DNA of 7,176 nt, from positions 1 through 7,176 of the forward strand of contig JAGYNK010000012.1 in the NCBI GenBank assembly GCA_018400055.1, read 5' to 3'. The notes below the pieces were generated by a model. The model made no database searches and had not been told where the DNA came from. It saw nothing but the letters and a program-made list of their open reading frames with translations. A program made the translations under genes and the position numbers. This stretch comes from Candidatus Moraniibacteriota bacterium. Its GTDB lineage: Bacteria > Patescibacteriota > Minisyncoccia > Moranbacterales > UBA9337. Positions 5,692 to 7,176 of this stretch are shown piece by piece. The stretch's first letter is position 1. Every line of letters begins with the position of its first letter.

Positions 5692-6390
5692 TTATTCGTA
5701 ATTTGTTTTCTTTGCGAGTCTCAATGTCTCAACATCTTCTGCTAATTGTTTGATTTGCGTTATATCAGCTAACCGAGGCCCTCCTTCTCCTTTTTCGGTT
5801 ATAAAACCAAAGAATTCTTTAGTTTCTTTATCTTGTCCCCGCCTAGTGAACTCTTTAATAAACTTCTTTTTGTCAAGTTGCGTTTCTGGACTTTCAAGAG
5901 TTCGAAACTTCTTTTTAAGTTTTTTTATTTCAAGATCGTAGCCCTTGGCAAGCATATAGGTTTTTCTATTTTCCTTGTCTACACCTATTGGATGACGTTC
6001 ATCAATAAAGGCAAATTCATAACCTGTCTTATCTCGAACTATCCTAAAATGGGCAGAATCCCTCTCTCTACGCCTATAAAGGTGAATATTGCTATACGAA
6101 CAAGCAATCTTTAAAAACTTTTTGGTTTCAACATGAAAAGCTGGTCCAAAAATTACTTTTATTATGCATTTTCCATCGAGTGATTTTCTGATGTTATTGA
6201 GAAATATTTCATCTTCGTAAAAATCTGGACATAATTCTCCTGCAAAAATTAGTATTTCTTTTGCAGCACCATAAAAATCAAGATGTTTTTTTATGTCTTC
6301 TAGGCCAGTAAAAACATATTGATTTTTCGAAAGAACAAAATTTCTGAATCTAAGATTAGGTATTGAATATTTAACCTTGTTAAAGGACAT
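5692..6390 (-). CDS. PLD-like domain protein of unknown function (232 aa)
   Basis: The core at residues 42-150 has the layout of small phospholipase D-like domains: KEILIFAGEL, then IIKVIFGPAF (77-86), a helix, NIHLYRRRER, then HFRIVRD at 114-120, then a strand ending in DERHP with His133. HFRIVRD resembles half of the HKD motif (HxKx4D), but Arg116 stands where Lys is usual and the Asp is one residue early, so catalysis is uncertain. Only one such motif is seen, so an active enzyme would need to dimerise. Residues 150-232 form a highly charged helical tail. There is no signal peptide or membrane segment. GGAGGG (6399-6404) gives a strong ribosome binding site, and a good terminator follows. 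It sits alone between the decayed transposase and the Cas12a array; a defence role is guesswork from location. The PLD assignment is by pattern only. Confidence 0.7.
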   Translation of the reverse strand: MSFNKVKYSIPNLRFRNFVLSKNQYVFTGLEDIKKHLDFYGAAKEILIFAGELCPDFYEDEIFLNNIRKSLDGKCIIKVIFGPAFHVETKKFLKIACSYSNIHLYRRRERDSAHFRIVRDKTGYEFAFIDERHPIGVDKENRKTYMLAKGYDLEIKKLKKKFRTLESPETQLDKKKFIKEFTRRGQDKETKEFFGFITEKGEGGPRLADITQIKQLAEDVETLRLAKKTNYE

Positions 6391-6790
6391 AGTTTATTCC
6401 CTCCTATTAGATTGTATATTTAGAGACTTAAGTTTTCTTTAGATCCCTAAGAAGCAAACTAATAGCATATTTATATTGTAGTAGATATTGATTTATATGT
6501 CTATACATATCTAACGAGTACTATCATCAATCAATTGTTAAATTTCTGAGATTATAATTGAACAATGACCTAATTTCCATAAGTAACCACACATTAAACT
6601 AAATATTACATAAGATAACAATAAAAATTTAGCTGCAAAGTCAGCTATAATCATATCCTTAAGAAACCATGTAAACGCAAGTAAGCAAGATGTTGACGAA
6701 ATAAGTACAAGAGATATAATCGATAATTCAATATAATAATCGAAATACTTTATAAGTTTTTTTAAAATAAATTAAAGCTACTAATGATAA
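6391..6790. other. 400-bp AT-rich gap between the PLD-like gene and the CRISPR array
   Basis: It holds the ribosome binding site of the PLD-like gene (6399-6404), an inverted repeat ATATGT-CTAT-ACATAT at 6495-6510 that could be an operator for that gene, and a hydrophobic minus-strand frame at 6538-6771 without a usable start. No further CRISPR repeat remnant, tRNA or terminator was seen. Confidence 0.5.
6538..6771 (-). other. open hydrophobic frame without a normal start; possible small membrane peptide or gene remnant
   Basis: A stop-free stretch of 77 codons that would encode two hydrophobic segments, roughly IISLVLISSTSCLLAFTWFL and FAAKFLLLSYVIFSLMCGYL, ending in ISEI. The first half has no ATG, GTG or TTG. 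The only sound start is ATG at 6652-6654, giving a 38-residue, one-helix peptide with only a weak AAGG before it. T-rich strands readily produce Phe/Leu/Ile-rich frames by chance, so it may be meaningless. Alternatives are a decayed gene with two membrane helices or a small hydrophobic toxin-like peptide. Confidence 0.2.
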
Positions 6791-7176
6791 ATCTACAAAA
6801 GTAGAAATCTTATATTGGTATTAAACTTTCCGTAATTTGTCAAGTATTAAAAAGCATCTACAAAAGTAGAAATCTTATATTGGTATTAAACGCGACAGGG
6901 TCAAGTGGCGAATCATCAAATCTACAAAAGTAGAAATCTTATATTGGTATTAAACCCGATACTACCACCTATACCGGCACCTAATCTACAAAAGTAGAAA
7001 TCTTATATTGGTATTAAACATGACCTGGGATGATATTTTAGCCAAATCTACAAAAGTAGAAATCTTATATTGGTATTAAACATAAAGAATACAAAAATAT
7101 AATAGGATATCTACAAAAGTAGAAATCTTATATTGGTATTAAACATGGACAAAAGACAAAGACAGCATAGAAATCT
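6791..7176 (-). CRISPR. type V-A (Cas12a) CRISPR array, leader-distal part
   Basis: Six identical 36-bp repeats at 6791-6826, 6856-6891, 6920-6955, 6984-7019, 7046-7081 and 7109-7144, with the first four bases of a seventh at 7173. Spacers are 29, 28, 28, 26, 27 and 28 bp and all differ. Read on the minus strand the repeat begins GTTTAATACC and ends AGATTTCTACTTTTGTAGAT, the Cas12a crRNA handle with stem UCUAC/GUAGA and loop UUUU. The array is therefore transcribed leftward, with the guide 3' of each handle; no tracrRNA is needed in V-A. Leader, promoter and probably cas12a, cas4, cas1 and cas2 should lie beyond the right edge. The last repeat (6791) is intact, unlike a usual terminal repeat, which fits the idea that the true end is the lone copy at 4618. 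Confidence 0.96.

Noticed and set aside
4649..6687. TAAACGCAAG followed by TAAGCA near both 4649 and 6672, as a possible target duplication
   Set aside because: The 10-base match has differing spacing to the 6-base match and does not sit at matching element ends; chance is a sufficient explanation.
6791..7176. A tracrRNA or Cas9/Cas12b-type array
   Set aside because: The repeat carries the self-folding Cas12a handle, and no anti-repeat is seen in the window.

Overview
The window is an AT-rich (by eye about one third G+C) bacterial segment in which every credible gene reads leftward on the minus strand. Compact housekeeping-type genes, a TrpR-like regulator of the YerC/YecD type, long AT-rich gaps and a Cas12a-type CRISPR array are compatible with an uncultivated candidate-phyla (Patescibacteria/CPR) genome, but this is an inference. 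TGA works as an ordinary stop at the expected end of lysS, which argues against the UGA-recoding Gracilibacteria/Absconditabacteria lineages.

Left part (1-3050): lysS (lysyl-tRNA synthetase), then a TrpR-like regulator, then a RibL/TagD-like nucleotidyltransferase tightly coupled to a 66-residue small protein. A perfect 21-bp repeat lies upstream of both the regulator and the nucleotidyltransferase and looks like a shared operator. The nucleotidyltransferase leader also holds a run of 11-bp periodic repeats. lysS has a promoter placed so that its transcript would be leaderless.

Middle part (3084-4617): an unrecognised 261-residue protein and a small HAD-superfamily hydrolase, each followed by a clear intrinsic terminator. 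The two terminators share an identical 17-mer that contains the U-tract. A perfect 36-bp palindrome and a consensus -10 box precede the HAD gene.

Right part (4618-7176): an accessory region. It ends in a type V-A (Cas12a) array of six identical 36-bp repeats that runs off the right edge. Its orientation puts the leader, and probably the cas genes, outside the window. A lone, slightly degenerate copy of the same repeat lies 2.1 kb away at 4618-4653 in the same orientation and carries a change that breaks the crRNA handle stem, as expected for an old terminal repeat. Between the two lie a GC-richer, decayed IS91-family transposase whose reading frame now runs into the lone repeat, a PLD-like protein of unknown role with a good ribosome binding site, and a 400-bp gap holding only a doubtful hydrophobic reading frame. 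The simplest reading is an ancestral Cas12a array split by mobile DNA. No cas gene is visible, so whether the array is active cannot be told from this window.
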